Shown one piece after another: positions 1 to 11,769 of a stretch of DNA of 64,000 nucleotides; the first letter of the stretch is position 1; each line of letters begins with the position of its first letter. The stretch lies in assembly GCA_030549495.1 (NCBI GenBank), contig JAUIRK010000216.1, positions 179,821 through 243,820 of the forward strand. Reading direction: 5' to 3'. The stretch is from Nectonema munidae (taxonomy: Eukaryota > Nematomorpha > Nectonematoida > Nectonematidae). Both the position numbers and the translations under genes were made by a program. Below the pieces are notes generated by a model. It saw only the letters and a list, made by a program, of their open reading frames with translations. It did not search any database and was not told the DNA's origin.

Positions 1-1200
1 AAGATGATGGATGATCAATGAAGAGGCAGCGAATTGAAATTCTTACCACGTTCACTTGAGTGTATCACTTAACTCAGAGTTTGCAAAGGAGTGACAACAA
101 ACTTCCTCACATCCTCTCTTTGGAGCAGATTAACTTGATGTCATCTCTAAACGAACCTGCTTCAAATATTTGCGTAATGAGAAGAACAATAATCGCCTTA
201 CACACTGATGCATGGGAGCTAAAAGTAGGAATCCTTGTCCTTCATTCATTCCTCGAAAAACAAATTCTAAGGTAATGAGTATATTGAAAGAATTCCATTG
301 CCAAAATCAGTGTGCTCAGTTGCGGATCCAGAAATGGTTTGAATGATGACTTTCCCCACTCATCATTCAAAGCTCATAGGTAATATCATCTCTTGATATT
401 CACTCAAAAGGACATTCCAATTCACCTCAAATACATTGAAAAAGAATTTCCTATGACAAACCCTAGAAAAAGGATATCCTTCTAAAAAAAAGAGTAACTA
501 CAGTTAAACGTGTTTATAACGCTCAAGCATGGGGCCCATTGAAAAGTATGAGTACTTGCTTTTATGGAAATACTTTCTCAGTTTAAACAAAGCTTTCTTT
601 TGAACTGATAGATTATACTCATATAGAGATAGTATAATCTAGGAGCTAACAACAGCCCGCTGAAAATGACGGTTTTAGACAGGTGACGGTTATATCAAGA
701 TGACAGTTAAGACAGATTTTGGTGTATTTCCAAAACATTGAATCACAAATTTTTGTGAAGGTAGTACAATTTGTAGAATTGTACAACGTTAGTGATTGTT
801 GGTGCCATTAAAGTACGTAAAAGTTTATTCAATTGTAAGTTAAGAAACTAGCGATTAGTAGGCTTATTTTCGTTTAATCAGCATTAGCTATTTTTTTCGC
901 AGATTTCTTGAGCTAAAGAGGTAGAGTTTAATAACACTTTCATTTCGTTTAAATATTTCTGTGAATTTTAAATATGCTATTACTTTGAGAAAACCGTATT
1001 CTTTGCTTGCTTTTTGCTGTCAAAACTACATCATAATCGCATCTTGGTCTAAGACATCGGTTCCCAACACCAGGGTCGCTATCATAATTAGAATCCCAAG
1101 TGTATTCCAAAAAAGTCGCCTTCAGTGGGGGCATAAGATACGTTACGTCTCATGAAAAAAGATAAGTTATAATAAATACTGGAATTCGCTGCGATTTCAA
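1..1200. other. Upstream intergenic DNA, nothing recognised
   Basis: AT-rich DNA with only short chance ORFs on both strands. I see no conserved protein motif, RNA gene or repeat I can name before the SINE near 1215. Confidence 0.5.
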
Positions 1201-1214
1201 TTTTGCTGCAATAC

Positions 1215-1372
1215 CTCTTTTGGGGGGCTTGAGTAAGATTGGTTAGGTACTCGGTTTCGATAACTAAAGGTCTTGGGTTCGATCCCGCATACTTTCTCAT
1301 AGTTTGTTACAAGCGGCGCAATTGTGCCTTCTCGGTGAAAACGCCCCATGGTACCTTTACCTTTACTTAGCT
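1215..1372 (+). repeat. tRNA-derived SINE with (ACCTTT)n tail
   Basis: The head looks like a pol III promoter: an A-box-like TGGTTAGGTACTCGG near 1238 and a perfect B box GGTTCGATCC near 1276, spaced as in a tRNA. A body with AAGCGGCGCAATTGTGCCTT follows, ending in an ACCTTTACCTTTAC tail. The body and tail recur in inverted orientation at 22214-22310, so this is a dispersed family. It is not a working tRNA: I cannot fold an acceptor stem or an anticodon arm. Confidence 0.65.
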
Positions 1373-1497
1373 TTTTTAAGCATATACCTGCCCGTTTAAA
1401 TTTATTATCACTCAGATGCAACTAGACACGAACATACGCAAGTTCAAACAATCATACACTATATTCTTCGGAAGCATTTAGTAGCTTTTTTCCAAGT

Positions 1498-2225
1498 ATG
1501 CCTGCCAGTTTAATCCCACATACTCATTTATCCAAAGTTATTCAAGTATTGGTCTCGGATCTAAGCATTTCTAAGGTAATGAGAATTGCCATTAGTCAAA
1601 AATTTGGGATCGCTACACCAGCGATAAGAACTTTAGACGATCACCGATTAAAATCGGCCGTTTATATAATTTGTGACTTAGTATCTATTGGATTAGGATT
1701 GTATAAATGTCTCTAAAATATTTTCTTAGAAAAATCTTAATTTCTTTTAATTTGCTTTTTAAAACTTCTTTTATTCACACAAATTTTTGGTTGATTCTTT
1801 TTCTCTAATTCAAAAGTTGATAAAAGGAATACACGGATAAGAGTTATTGCAAGCATCTTTCCATGTAACTAAGTCAACTCCACTTCTATTTAGGATATCA
1901 TATGATTCATATAACCTCTTGTGCGTATGGGGCACGATACCATTGTAGTAATTAATGAAACCAAGAGTTTTTCACACGATTTGCGAGGGACATCTTCCAA
2001 GCTAGAAACGCAGAAGAGGAATATTAGTGCAATTCCAAGTTTTTCTGTGACTTTTGCACTTAGGGAAATTATTTTTTTCTCGAGATCAAGATTAACAACA
2101 CCCAGCTTTTCCCTGTGAGTAGCCCCCTTCTTCAGAAGAAGGTACGGGAGGTAGCACTGCAACTAGAACTCCACGAAGGCATCAAACGGCTGTCTAGAGA
2201 CTTTCTGATTTTTTTATCAAGATCA
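1498..2225. other. Unassigned DNA between SINE and Tigger relic
   Basis: There are short open frames on both strands (for example 1498-1716 plus and 1890-2162 minus) but no recognisable domain. Part may be the worn 5' portion of the Tigger element that follows. I cannot show that. Confidence 0.4.
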
Positions 2226-2229
2226 ACAG

Positions 2230-3170
2230 CAAGACGACTGGAGGCAGAAACTGTCAGAACTGTGCGCCGAATATGACCTACGTGACATCTTGAACATGGA
2301 TGAAACTGCGCTTTTTTCAAGGCATCTGTTGACTACACCCTCCTCTGCTTCATAGCGACAGACTGCTCTGGTAGAAAGCACTTAAAGGAGTGCATCACTT
2401 TCATGTTATGTGCTAACGCCCTTAGAGAAAAGGAGCCAACGTAAGGATCACCACATGGACCATCATGCAAAGAAAATCTGAGCAATTAGACATCTATTTG
2501 AACTCTTCATACAATGCTCAACAAGTAGGTGCAGCGCAAACATTGAAAGATCCTTATGCTGCTTGACAAGGCTCTTTGCCACCCCACATACAGTTATCCA
2601 GCGTAAAACTGATCTGCCTCCCTCCTAACAGCTCCTCCTTCACACAAGTTCATTGACCAAGACATCATAAATGCGGTTAAGCTAAACTTCCAAAAACGAC
2701 AACTGCTAGGAATCATCAATCAAATGGAGCAAGAGCGAGGAATAACAGCCTCATATCTCATGAGGCTTCTACTTGGTTGAGCGAACCTGCAAGCACACCA
2801 GCGTTTAGACGATTCAGAAATGTTTTTGAGTGTGTTATCGGTCATCAAGATAAGATGAAGTCGAAAAAGAGCAATAAGAGCAAAGCGATAGACTGGAAGC
2901 TGTGTGCAAAAAGGAGCTGAAGATGCCCTAGGAAGACTTCTTGGCAATGGATACTTTGCTATCAACAACTCATCCTGATCAAGCTCCAACTATAGAGAAT
3001 TTCCACGGTCAGCTTGAATCTAACCGAGAGGATTGTCAAATCAGCGAAGAAGAGGAGCTACAGATTTGCCTGCTGCAACTCAGGTACAAGAGTCTTGTAG
3101 ATATCAGTAGAAGCATTGCTGATATACGAGAATTTTTAGCCAGTTTAACATTAGTCCTCTTTCAAAACCA
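2230..3170 (+). pseudogene. pogo/Tigger-type (DDE_1, CENP-B-like) transposase relic
   Basis: Translation across frames gives the Tigger signatures in order. LRDILNMDETALFSRHL (about 2270-2330) carries the first catalytic Asp block. ATDCSGRKHLKECITFMLCA (about 2357-2415) matches the strand that follows. MLLDKALCHPTYSY (about 2555-2600) is the second Asp block, usually LLLDNAPSHP, here with N changed to K. LPPNSSSFTQ (about 2620-2650) is the LPPNTTS block, followed by a VDQDIINAVKLNFQKR-like helix. The acidic C-terminal tail (EEEELQ near 3050) lies in an open frame at 2941-3288. Several stops and frame changes interrupt it, so it is dead. No terminal inverted repeats were found. Confidence 0.75.
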
Positions 3171-3249
3171 AATTCCCCTTTTTAGGTGCAACAATCCTCA
3201 AACGGCTTTTATAGAGCCAACATGTCAGCGAGTAAGATACGTTCCCATT

Positions 3250-4060
3250 ATGGTGTTGATAATGCGTGGCCTTGGGCATCGTAGCTGAATCTCACAAATG
3301 AAAAAATCTTCAGCCCCATGAGATTTAAAAAAGCAGGAAAAATAAAATGAACTAAATAAAAAAATCCTTTGATATGCTGAACAAGCAACTTTGTTAGCTG
3401 TTTTATAGAATTAAATACAGTATTTATGTTATTATATGCAATACAAACTTTGAAATCGAAAATAGCCGATAACCTGTGTATTGCGGCCACCTAACAGGTC
3501 TGCATATTATTAATGAAAATTAACAAGAGTATGGAACCTAGAATTGAACCCTGTGGTACCCTCATAAGAACCTTATAACATTAGATTTAGAATTATTTAG
3601 AACAAGTTGACAGCGATCAATTAAATAAGATCAATGAAAGCAAATTACCACTCGACTGCACCCGAAAGAAACGGTAAACAGTATATTGATTAAATGATTA
3701 AAGACCAAAATTTCTGTTCGACTGCATAGAAAGACAGTTTAAAATATCATAAAAAAGATTGTCAAATACTTTGGTAAAATGAATAAACAAGGAAAGACAC
3801 ATTTCATAAAATTCAAGATTATTAATTACATCATCAACATAGAAAATGTGTAGACTGCATGATATGGCTTTTACAAAAACCAAATTGAAATTGGTAAAAG
3901 AAATCATTAAAAATCAAGTAAGTCGAAGATATGGAAACGGAATTTTTTAGTTGTCGGTATCGCATCCATATGGAAGAATCATCTTTCATAGCTGGAGAGA
4001 TGGTAAGGATAGTCACGATCGGGAATCAAATCCAGAACATCTGGATCACGGCCCACCGCT
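3250..4060 (-). pseudogene. LINE reverse-transcriptase fragment
   Basis: On the minus strand, CLSLFIHFTKVFDN (about 3760-3800) corresponds to the LINE motif A (usually DFSKAFD; the first Asp is His here). RVPQGSILGSILLLIFINNM (about 3495-3560) is the GVPQGSILGPLLFLIYIND block. Both blocks are ordered as in a non-LTR retrotransposon RT domain. Frames are broken and the ends are missing. The clade could be jockey- or CR1-like; I cannot decide. Confidence 0.75.
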
Positions 4061-4351
4061 CCTACCACAAGGCTCTGCTGATTTTTAGAGATATATAAAA
4101 TTTATAAAGAATTAGAGATAAAATAAAAAATTATTGGAATATGAGTACAAAATTATGAACATATACCTAACTCAAGTTTTTACACCCAAAAAAAAAGTAT
4201 AGTAAAAATTTGAAAAATTTTACTCAAAATTTAAATAAAAAAACTGGCTGACATTTTAGAGAGGCTTATAAAAAATATAATGTCTGTTTACAAAAAAATT
4301 TCATTTCCCATGTGTTTGGGGCGCGTTTCAGCAAAATACATCCAAAGACCT

Positions 4352-4432
4352 TAATGGTTGTTAGGGTGTACCTCTCAGCTTAACAGTTGAAGGTCAGGGG
4401 TTCGATCCCCAAGGCTCCCAACTCTAAAAACA
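4352..4432 (+). repeat. tRNA-derived SINE, second family
   Basis: A tRNA-like head runs from TGGTTGTTAGGGTGT (A-box region) to the B box GGTTCGATCC at about 4400. It is followed by CCAAGGCTCCCAACTC, which recurs at 7884-7900. The sequence differs from the SINE at 1215, so a second tRNA-derived family is likely. Confidence 0.55.
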
Positions 4433-4759
4433 AATTCACAAAAACTGTGATTAACTATCTTAAGCATAATGCGAGCATATAGCCTTACGGCTGAAAGTGC
4501 TTTGATATCTCAAACCAACATAAAAGTTAAATTTTACAAAAATAAAAAATCAAGAAAAAGTTTAATTTTTCTTAGATTTTGTTAAAAATTCTATAAAATG
4601 ATGCAAAAACCGAATATTAATATTTTTTATAATTTTTTTAAAATATTTAAGTTAGAATTTTTTCACTTTACTTTTACATTAAAACAACTTTGCTTTACTT
4701 TTAAAAATAATCATTACAGCGTTTAGCTTATTATAAATGAATCTATATATTTATGATAA

Positions 4760-5360
4760 AAAGGGTTGATGATGATAGTCTAAATTTCCATTTAATTAAA
4801 ATCTATACTTGGTTTAACACTAATAATTTATTTTGAATAAAAATAAGATAAATGTATGGTGATTTGAAAAAAAACGTAAAGTCTTTGAAAATTTGAAACG
4901 AAAGGCAATAGATTTTGTTAATAAAATTAATATATTTGGCCTGACTATTAACAAAGAACTAAAATGTGACGATCATGTAAATAAATTTTCTATGAATTGA
5001 ATCCAATTATAGGGATTTTATACCAAGCTAAAAATGTTTTTTTTCTTAATAAAAAGCTTATTATTTACAAGCAACTTTTGGTTCACTTTTAAATAGGTAT
5101 CCCTATAAAAAAAACTAAATTAAAACATTTAAAAAGGGGCAGTAATAATTGTACTTGATTTAAAGCCATTCCAACACACCGAAATAATATTTGAACAAAA
5201 TAATCTGCTAAAACTAGATAATATATACAACCCAATGTTGGCTATATTTTAGTCTAAAAAATTAATGGTGAGATTTTCGGTAACCTGTTTATAATACCAG
5301 AAATTCAAAAAATCATAATGAATAAATTATAGACTTAATAGTACTGTTTTCTCAACTGTA
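4760..5360 (+). pseudogene. LINE reverse-transcriptase C-terminal fragment (family A, plus copy)
   Basis: Pieces in shifting frames resemble the end of a LINE RT: a DDDSLNF-like YADD block, IYTWFNTNNLF with KCMVI (the W-x-x-x-N-x-L...NxxKTxxM region), then INIFGLTINKELKCDDHVNK and IIGILYQAKNVFF. The last two blocks match the minus-strand fragment at 8090-8640, so the two are degraded copies of one family in opposite orientation. Confidence 0.7.
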
Positions 5361-5364
5361 AAAA

Positions 5365-6530
5365 AATCTATAGATTTTTATAATAACAAATCTCATTACG
5401 ATAGTATAAGTATATCCTTTCGAGTATTTAAGAATATATCCAAGAATTATTTTTTGTCTTCTTTTAAATCTTAAGCAGATGTATTCATATATATACATGT
5501 ATCCCTTCTTCATATATATATATAAATCATTTGTACATATATGCATATATCTACAATTTAAATATACACTATTTTTTTTATCTCTTTCCTAAATGTATAA
5601 AATTCATGTCGTCACTGATATACTCCCTCCGTAAGGGTAATACTTATGTCACGTCTGTGAAAAAAAATCACAAAATTTTGATCAAACACTGCGTTATGTT
5701 AGTTCATATTATAAGTCCAAATCTCTTCTCATCTTAATGAACGTAATTGTTGCTTTCCCACCCTTGAATATAATTTTCACTATTTTTTCCGAGAAAATTT
5801 TGATTTAAGATTAATAAATTCTTATAATTCTTATTTTATAATATCTTCTGACTTTCACTAAAATAAGTACTTTTTCTAAATCATAAAACTTATGATAATT
5901 TAATTCAAAATCATTCGCGTTGTTTTTTTATTGGAAAGTAGTGAGATATTCACAGAAAAGTGACTACATAAAAAAAAAAGTATTCATAAAGATAGACGAC
6001 AAATATACTGTTGATCGCATAGTCGTTTTTTGAAAATTATAATGCAATGGTTATATTACAATCATTATATAGGTCGACTTTTTGATATTAATGTTCTTTG
6101 TTATAGATATATGAGCCCCATGGTTTTATTGATATGCTCTTCACATATTCCATTATCTCGTTTAAAGTTTAATAAAATAGACTTTACAAAAATCATCCTA
6201 AAATATGTGTCCTTTAAGACAAGGCTTTTCATATTTTTAACCAGAAATATTATTGTATTTGTAAATATTAAGTTTGAGCTTTTGTTAAGATTCAAAATTG
6301 TATTCAACCTACATATAAAAAAGGTTTCTCTTCTCCGCGTCTCTATTTTAAGCTTATCGACCTACTGCTAAGGTGTCATTAACAAGTGTATCTACTTTAT
6401 ATAATGTTTGATTGTCAAGCTTTAGTTATACTTAAATATGTATGCGCATTTTTTATTTCTCTTTTTATTTATAAATACCCGCATTTCTTTTAATTATTGC
6501 GATCTTATATTAGCCTAGAGTCATCAACCG
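5365..6530. other. AT-rich DNA without recognised genes
   Basis: This stretch contains AT microsatellite (about 5475-5555) and low-complexity sequence. ACTCCCTCCGT at 5620 resembles the tip of a Stowaway/mariner-type MITE, but I found no matching opposite end. The open frames at 6030-6371 and on the opposite strand look like chance frames. Confidence 0.4.
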
Positions 6531-6534
6531 ATGA

Positions 6535-6555
6535 TAATAATAATAATAATAATAA
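6535..6555. repeat. (TAA)n microsatellite
   Basis: A short run of ATA/TAA triplets just before the LINE fragment. Confidence 0.8.
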
Positions 6556-6569
6556 CGAGGACACGAGGA

Positions 6570-7760
6570 AAGAACATTTACAAGCTAAGGCTACGACCAA
6601 TGTAAGACCTGGATAAATGGATAGAGACTCACAACGCAAATTAAATTTGATTGTTAAATTTGCAAATAAATCTGATGAGAGTGCATTTGCTACGCAGCAT
6701 CATGAAATCTATTTGCAGAAACTACACAAAACATCCTTACCCTTGAAGAAAGCATTTCAATCAAAAAATTTATAGATATGGAGAACATCGAGACGATAGA
6801 CCAAACTTTTGAAATTGGCCTTGAATTTGAGGCAAAAGTGAATTTGCTATTCCAACGCAGTTATAAATTGTTAAGACTATCAAATACATAAATTAAACCT
6901 GATCTTTCTGCAATATAGAAACTTTTGAGGAGGAATGCAATTTTGAAGCGTGCGAAACCTAGAAATGGCGATGTACAGGGTTTGAGAATTGTAGTGAATT
7001 TTCGTCTAGTTTGGAAAAGAACACCAAGGAGACATCTTAGGAGAGTTGTTGGTGTAACAACCTAACCATCTTACTAAAGGTTATCTACAAAAATGTTAAC
7101 CGAATATTAGACAAAAGGATCAAGTAGGAACAACTCGTCAGAAGTATGTGCACGCATATCGTAGCTATCACTGAATCTACAACTTAGTCTTAAGAAGATC
7201 CATGCATGTTCGCAGGATAACGCCATGTCCATTAATCGAGATAAATGTGCCATGATGAGCTTAGAAAAGAGAAAGAATAATTTTGCATATAGCCTGAATG
7301 GAACACAATTAAAACATAGGAATCATATGAAAGACCTTGGCATTATATTGCAAGCAAATTTGAAATTTGACATTCCATGTTATGGGGCTACAGCATTTGG
7401 ACGACAAAGTCTCATGTTGCTGAAACAAACTTTTGCAAAATTTGCATAGAATAATTTTTAAATGTTATTTAATTCAAACATTTTACATTGGTTGGCTTAT
7501 GGTATTCCCCCTGAATGTTATATACAAAACCTGATATAAGGAACCTAAAAAATGTTTTAAGACTTGGCACTAGAATGGTTCAGGGAATTCAAGATTTCCG
7601 ATATAAATATTGACTAAATGAAATAAGGTTGAAAATGTTTTCCATTGAGAAAAGAAAACAAAGGAATGAGCTCATTCTAACATATAGAATTTTGAAGAGG
7701 ATTTTAATGAGGAGAGAGAGAGAAATTTATTGAATAAATATGTGAAAAAAACATTAAAAA
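6570..7760 (+). pseudogene. LINE reverse-transcriptase C-terminal relic
   Basis: The best part is the open frame 7225-7449: SINRDKCAMMSL is the NxxKC..M block, YSLNGTQLKHRNHMKDLGI is the YxLNG...KDLGV block, and LKFD follows. Downstream, in other frames, come VLRLGTRMVQGIQDFRYKY and LKMFSIEKRKQRNELILTYR, which correspond to the R-x-A-T-R-M-V and ExRRxRGDLIxxYKIL blocks at the end of CR1/jockey-like ORF2 proteins. The 5' half (6570-7100) is only weakly similar. Stops and frame changes are frequent. Confidence 0.8.
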
Positions 7761-7883
7761 CAGTGTAAAGTAAATAGCAATATTTAATTATTGGTATAGA
7801 GATATGAAAATCAATAGCCATGATGGCCGTTATTAGTCTTTAAAGTAATATAAACAAATTTAAAATTCTAAATAATATACCTT

Positions 7884-7902
7884 CCCAAGGCTCCCAACTC
7901 AT
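7884..7902 (+). repeat. Fragment of SINE family 2
   Basis: CCCAAGGCTCCCAACTC is shared with the sequence just after the B box of the SINE at 4352-4432. Only this short piece is recognisable. Confidence 0.45.
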
Positions 7903-8089
7903 ATGATAAAGTGGCAGCTTTTAAGTTTCGACAACTTACAAGCTGCGTCAATTCAATAAACAACAAGAACAGCCTTGTTTTTTACAATCATACTACTCAA
8001 GTTAAAACTGATAAAATGATAAAAAATAGTTTTTCGTTATATTTTTGAAAGCTGGTAATGATACGTTTAGATTCTCAAATAGTGGTCTA

Positions 8090-8640
8090 TTATTAATATA
8101 AAATTCATTTGACTTTTTTACAATAGAACACCAGAACTCTTGAGAAGTGATCAATATTCCAAAGATATTTTCAATTGACAAATAAAAAATTTTAAGGAAA
8201 ATACCGCTATCCTTTCTCAGAAAATGTCCTCTAATTTCAAAAACTGTTTTGTGAAAAAATGGTTTCGGTGTACTGATATGTTGTTAAGCCCAATATAATT
8301 CTGAGTGCCCGTTTTTGGAGAGCCCCAATTAGTTTTCCCCATGAGGGAACAAATTAAAAATGCTGTAATTTATGTATGAAACAAAAAGTTGTTTGTAAAT
8401 TAAATGTTTTACTTCAAATTGGAAAACATTTTTAGTATGATACAAAATACCTATAACTCGATTCAAATTTGGATCGAGTTGATTTACATGATAGTAAAAT
8501 TTCATACTTTTATTAATAGTAAGCCCAAGAATATTTATTTTTTGAACAACATTAACAAGAGGCTTCAAAAAGTAACTATTTTTACGTTTTTTGATATTAT
8601 CACACACTTTGAATTTTCTTTATTTAGAAATAAAATCTTT
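8090..8640 (-). pseudogene. LINE reverse-transcriptase fragment (family A, minus copy)
   Basis: A minus-strand open frame (8329-8607, 92 codons) reads KINILGLTINKSMKFYYHVN, then NRVIGILYHTKNVFQFEVKH and LIYKQLFVSYINYSIFNL. This is the thumb-like end of a LINE RT (FLGVxId..LxwxxHI...LYxslfxxylxYg). It is a closer match to the plus fragment at 4760-5360 than to the other LINE pieces here. The continuation below 8329 is in broken frames. Confidence 0.75.
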
Positions 8641-8689
8641 GACAGATATGCCCATTGAGGTGAAATAATATAACAAATATAAAAGATTG

Positions 8690-8765
8690 TAAAAATTGGA
8701 CAATTTATTGTTGATTTTTGCTAACTAGTTTCGGAGTATAAACTCCTTTTTCAAAGCAAATATAT
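8690..8765 (-). repeat. Stem-loop motif of the GGAG...CTCCGAAAC type
   Basis: On the minus strand GGAGTTTATACTCC forms a perfect hairpin followed directly by GAAAC. A similar arrangement lies at 27690-27715. Such CTGAAGA-stem-CGAAAC motifs occur at the ends of some retroelements. The identity here is uncertain. Confidence 0.3.
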
Positions 8766-8895
8766 AAATAATAAAATAATGATTATTTTATTCATTAATT
8801 TATTCTCATTTATATATAGTTATATATTATATATAGTATCATTATTTTATTATTTATATATTATAAATAATATTAATTAATAATTTATATAGTAT
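8766..8895. repeat. AT low-complexity tract
   Basis: Repeats of TATA, TTAT and AATA units; no coding content. Confidence 0.6.
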
Positions 8896-9118
8896 GCGAA
8901 ATAAGAATTCCCCTGCGCTCACAAACGCGTTATGCAACATGTGTTAATCATTCTACGCATAGTTATGCGCTGAAATCAATAACAAGCGTGTTAGAATCAA
9001 TAATCTGATTTATTCTTCCCACACTGTCGGTATAAATATAACGAATGCCCTTCGTTAAAAATTAGAAACGTTGTATCTAAACTAAATAAAAGTTGACTTC
9101 GATTATCCAACAAAACTC

Positions 9119-9800
9119 GTACATTCGATCGACATTTTTTACTTCAAAAATAATTTAAAATTTATTAGAAAAACATTATACTGACCTTTACTACTGACCC
9201 ATAAAAAGTAAAAAATAAATTTTAATTTTCGACAGTTTTCTTTAATTATGACATTTTAAAATGTAAAAAACCATATTACCTTTGTGAATATAAAATATTG
9301 AAAAAATAATATATAAACTCATCACGTTAATTATTGGTATTTTTTGAAACTAGACAAAAGTTGACTAACCTCACATAAAAGCGGATTTTGGAAAAATAAA
9401 AATATATTTATTTGTAAAACCTAGCCTATTTTACCCACAAAGAGTATAGCTTCAAATATTGTACATTCGATCGACATTTTTCATTTCAAAAATAATTTAA
9501 AATTTATTAGAAAAACATCATACTGACCTATACTACTGACCCATAAAAAGTAAAAAATATATATTGATTTTCGACAGTTTTTTTTAACTATGACATTTTA
9601 AAATGTAAAAAACCATGTTTTACCTTTGTGAATATAAAATATTGAAAAAATAGTATATAAATTCATGACGTTAATTATTATTGGTATTTTTTAAAACTAG
9701 ATAAAAGTTCACTGACCTCAAATAAAAGCAAATTTTGGAAAAATGAAAATATATTTATTTGTATAACCTAACCTATGTTAACCATAAAGAGTATACCTTT
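9119..9800. repeat. Two-unit tandem repeat, about 342 bp per unit
   Basis: Unit 1 starts at 9119 and unit 2 at 9461, both with GTACATTCGATCGACATTTT. The blocks continue in parallel: CTGACC..TACTACTGACCCAT, the AAAATGTAAAAAACCAT block, AATATTGAAAAAAT, and AAAGAGTATA near the end. Small substitutions and indels separate them. A short piece of the end (rc of CATTGGAAAGGTATACTCTTT) also occurs, inverted, at about 52615 and 61273. Confidence 0.85.
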
Positions 9801-9804
9801 CCAA

Positions 9805-11760
9805 TGATACCATTTTCATCTTTTAATTTATATTATATATCATTTAAAATTTTTATTAGATGGTTATTTTTTTTTTCGTTCTTGTAAATTATTATGTTTT
9901 TTTTTCTTTCATCTCTATCCATATGGGTATGAAGAAATCACGATGAGGCAACGAAGCTTCCTTTTTCTCTCCCAATGGCCGGCCACATTAAAAGATTTCA
10001 TTTTGATTTATTTCATCTGATATTATTATTATTATTATTTTTTTCTTTAATAAATTTCTTCTTCTTCTACTTTTCTTATTAATTTATGTACCTTCAGAAT
10101 ATCAGAAAAAAAAATTTCTTAAGTCAGTTTATGCTTTCAAGAAGAGTTTGGATCTGATGCTCGGTGTTTAAACTTGATTGTCTGGATGAGTAATACTCTT
10201 ACAAAGTATATTTTTGCTTCTCATATTCACCAAAACATTTCTGTCATTAATAAATGTATTCTATTCATTTTTACCTCGATAACAAAATTCTATTTGATGA
10301 CGTTTTTATGTCGTTGCTTTCTTTTAAAAAGAAAATAAAAAACTACTTATTAAGTATCTACTAAAATAGTTTTTTACCAAAAGATTCACAAAAGAACTTT
10401 TAAGTTGATAATATTTGTAACAATTTATGCGTTGATATACATATTTTATTTCACAATGGAGAAATCTAACTGACGGCCATTTTGGCTATTGCTTTTTCCA
10501 GGATTGTAAATTATGTGATTATGTTTTATATTTTGTGAATATATATATATATCATTATAAATATATATATATGTGCACTTCACACTTCAATAACCTTCCG
10601 TAAAATTTTTTTTTTGAATAAATTTTTTTCTCTCTCTCTCTCTATTCTATTCTATGTAGAAAGTAAAGAATTTAATATAAACAAAATCCATATGGTATAA
10701 AACTTAACTACGATCAAATAGAATTCACGAATTGAGAGTTTTTAAAATGAGAAATCATTAGTTTAACTTTTGAATTTTGAGAAACAAACTCTATTTTCAA
10801 CAGGTTAAACATTTTATATATAAAAATAGTGTTATATTTTTAATACTCAAGAATTTTTTTTAAAATACGTTATATTATTAAACTTATATCTTTAAAATAC
10901 TTATTTGAGCTAACCTTAGCATCCTTATTTTTTTCAATTTTTCATTGTTTTTTTCTGAAACATCTTATTTTGCTCTTCTATTAAAAATGGGCCTTTTCAT
11001 TTTTAAAAAAATTTCAAATATTAGATTATTCTGCATTTATTCAAAAACTGGTAATTGGGTATATTTTTTATAAATTTTATATTGTTTTGAATTTTTTTAG
11101 TTTTTAATACAAATTAGAATGTATATATTAAATAGTATGGAATTATTTGCATCCAAATTATAATAATAAATATATTAAAACGAAACCCAATATTTTTTAA
11201 CTTTTGTAAAAGATTAATTTAGAAAACTGGTAAAATATATTGCGAAATTGGTAAAAAAATTCATTTGATAAAGATACCTGAAAGAAAATCTTCCTGTTTA
11301 TTTTACCCTACAGACTGAATCATTATTGGTGTGATGAAATTCGTTCGCTACACCTAAATGCTGAACATAGTAAAACTGTATATAGATCATTGAACTTTTA
11401 AAGTGTTTTTATTATTTAATTATGGATCAATCAAAATACACCATTCTTTCGCTAATATACGCACGTTGGGATCAGAAACACCTACCGGATATTAAATGAG
11501 AGCGCATTTTAGCATCCGTCATGTCCGCCATCTTGGATCTCGTCTGAGAACGAGAAAGACATGAATATGCAAGATTCGGTGTTTGGGTTGTTTTGGGTAT
11601 CTATCAACCGAACTTAGCATACAAATCAAGAAACGAAATTCGAAATTTCATTGACACTTAATTGCATTCAATCATATATAATTATATACAAAAATACTAG
11701 TGTGTACACCAAGAGGAAAGCATTTTTGTACAATATTTTATTTCACTTCATGAGAAAATT
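9805..11760. other. Gene-free AT-rich DNA with microsatellites
   Basis: Contains ATT repeats (about 10021-10040), an (AT)n run (10538-10575) and a (TC)n run (10629-10645). I recognise no coding, RNA or transposon motif here. Confidence 0.5.
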
Positions 11761-11769
11761 ATCCAGCTT

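Noticed and set aside
1225-1290. Functional tRNA gene
   Set aside because: A and B boxes are present but the cloverleaf stems do not pair; a dispersed inverted copy shows it is a SINE.
2941-3288. Stand-alone 115-codon gene
   Set aside because: It is the acidic tail of the Tigger relic starting near 2230.
6030-6371. 113-codon open frame
   Set aside because: AT-rich chance frame with an overlapping frame on the other strand and no conserved motif.
8930-9110. LTR-like fragment with a TATAAATA box and TG...CA borders
   Set aside because: No target-site duplication, second copy or internal coding region was seen, so it may be chance. If real it is only a solitary fossil end.
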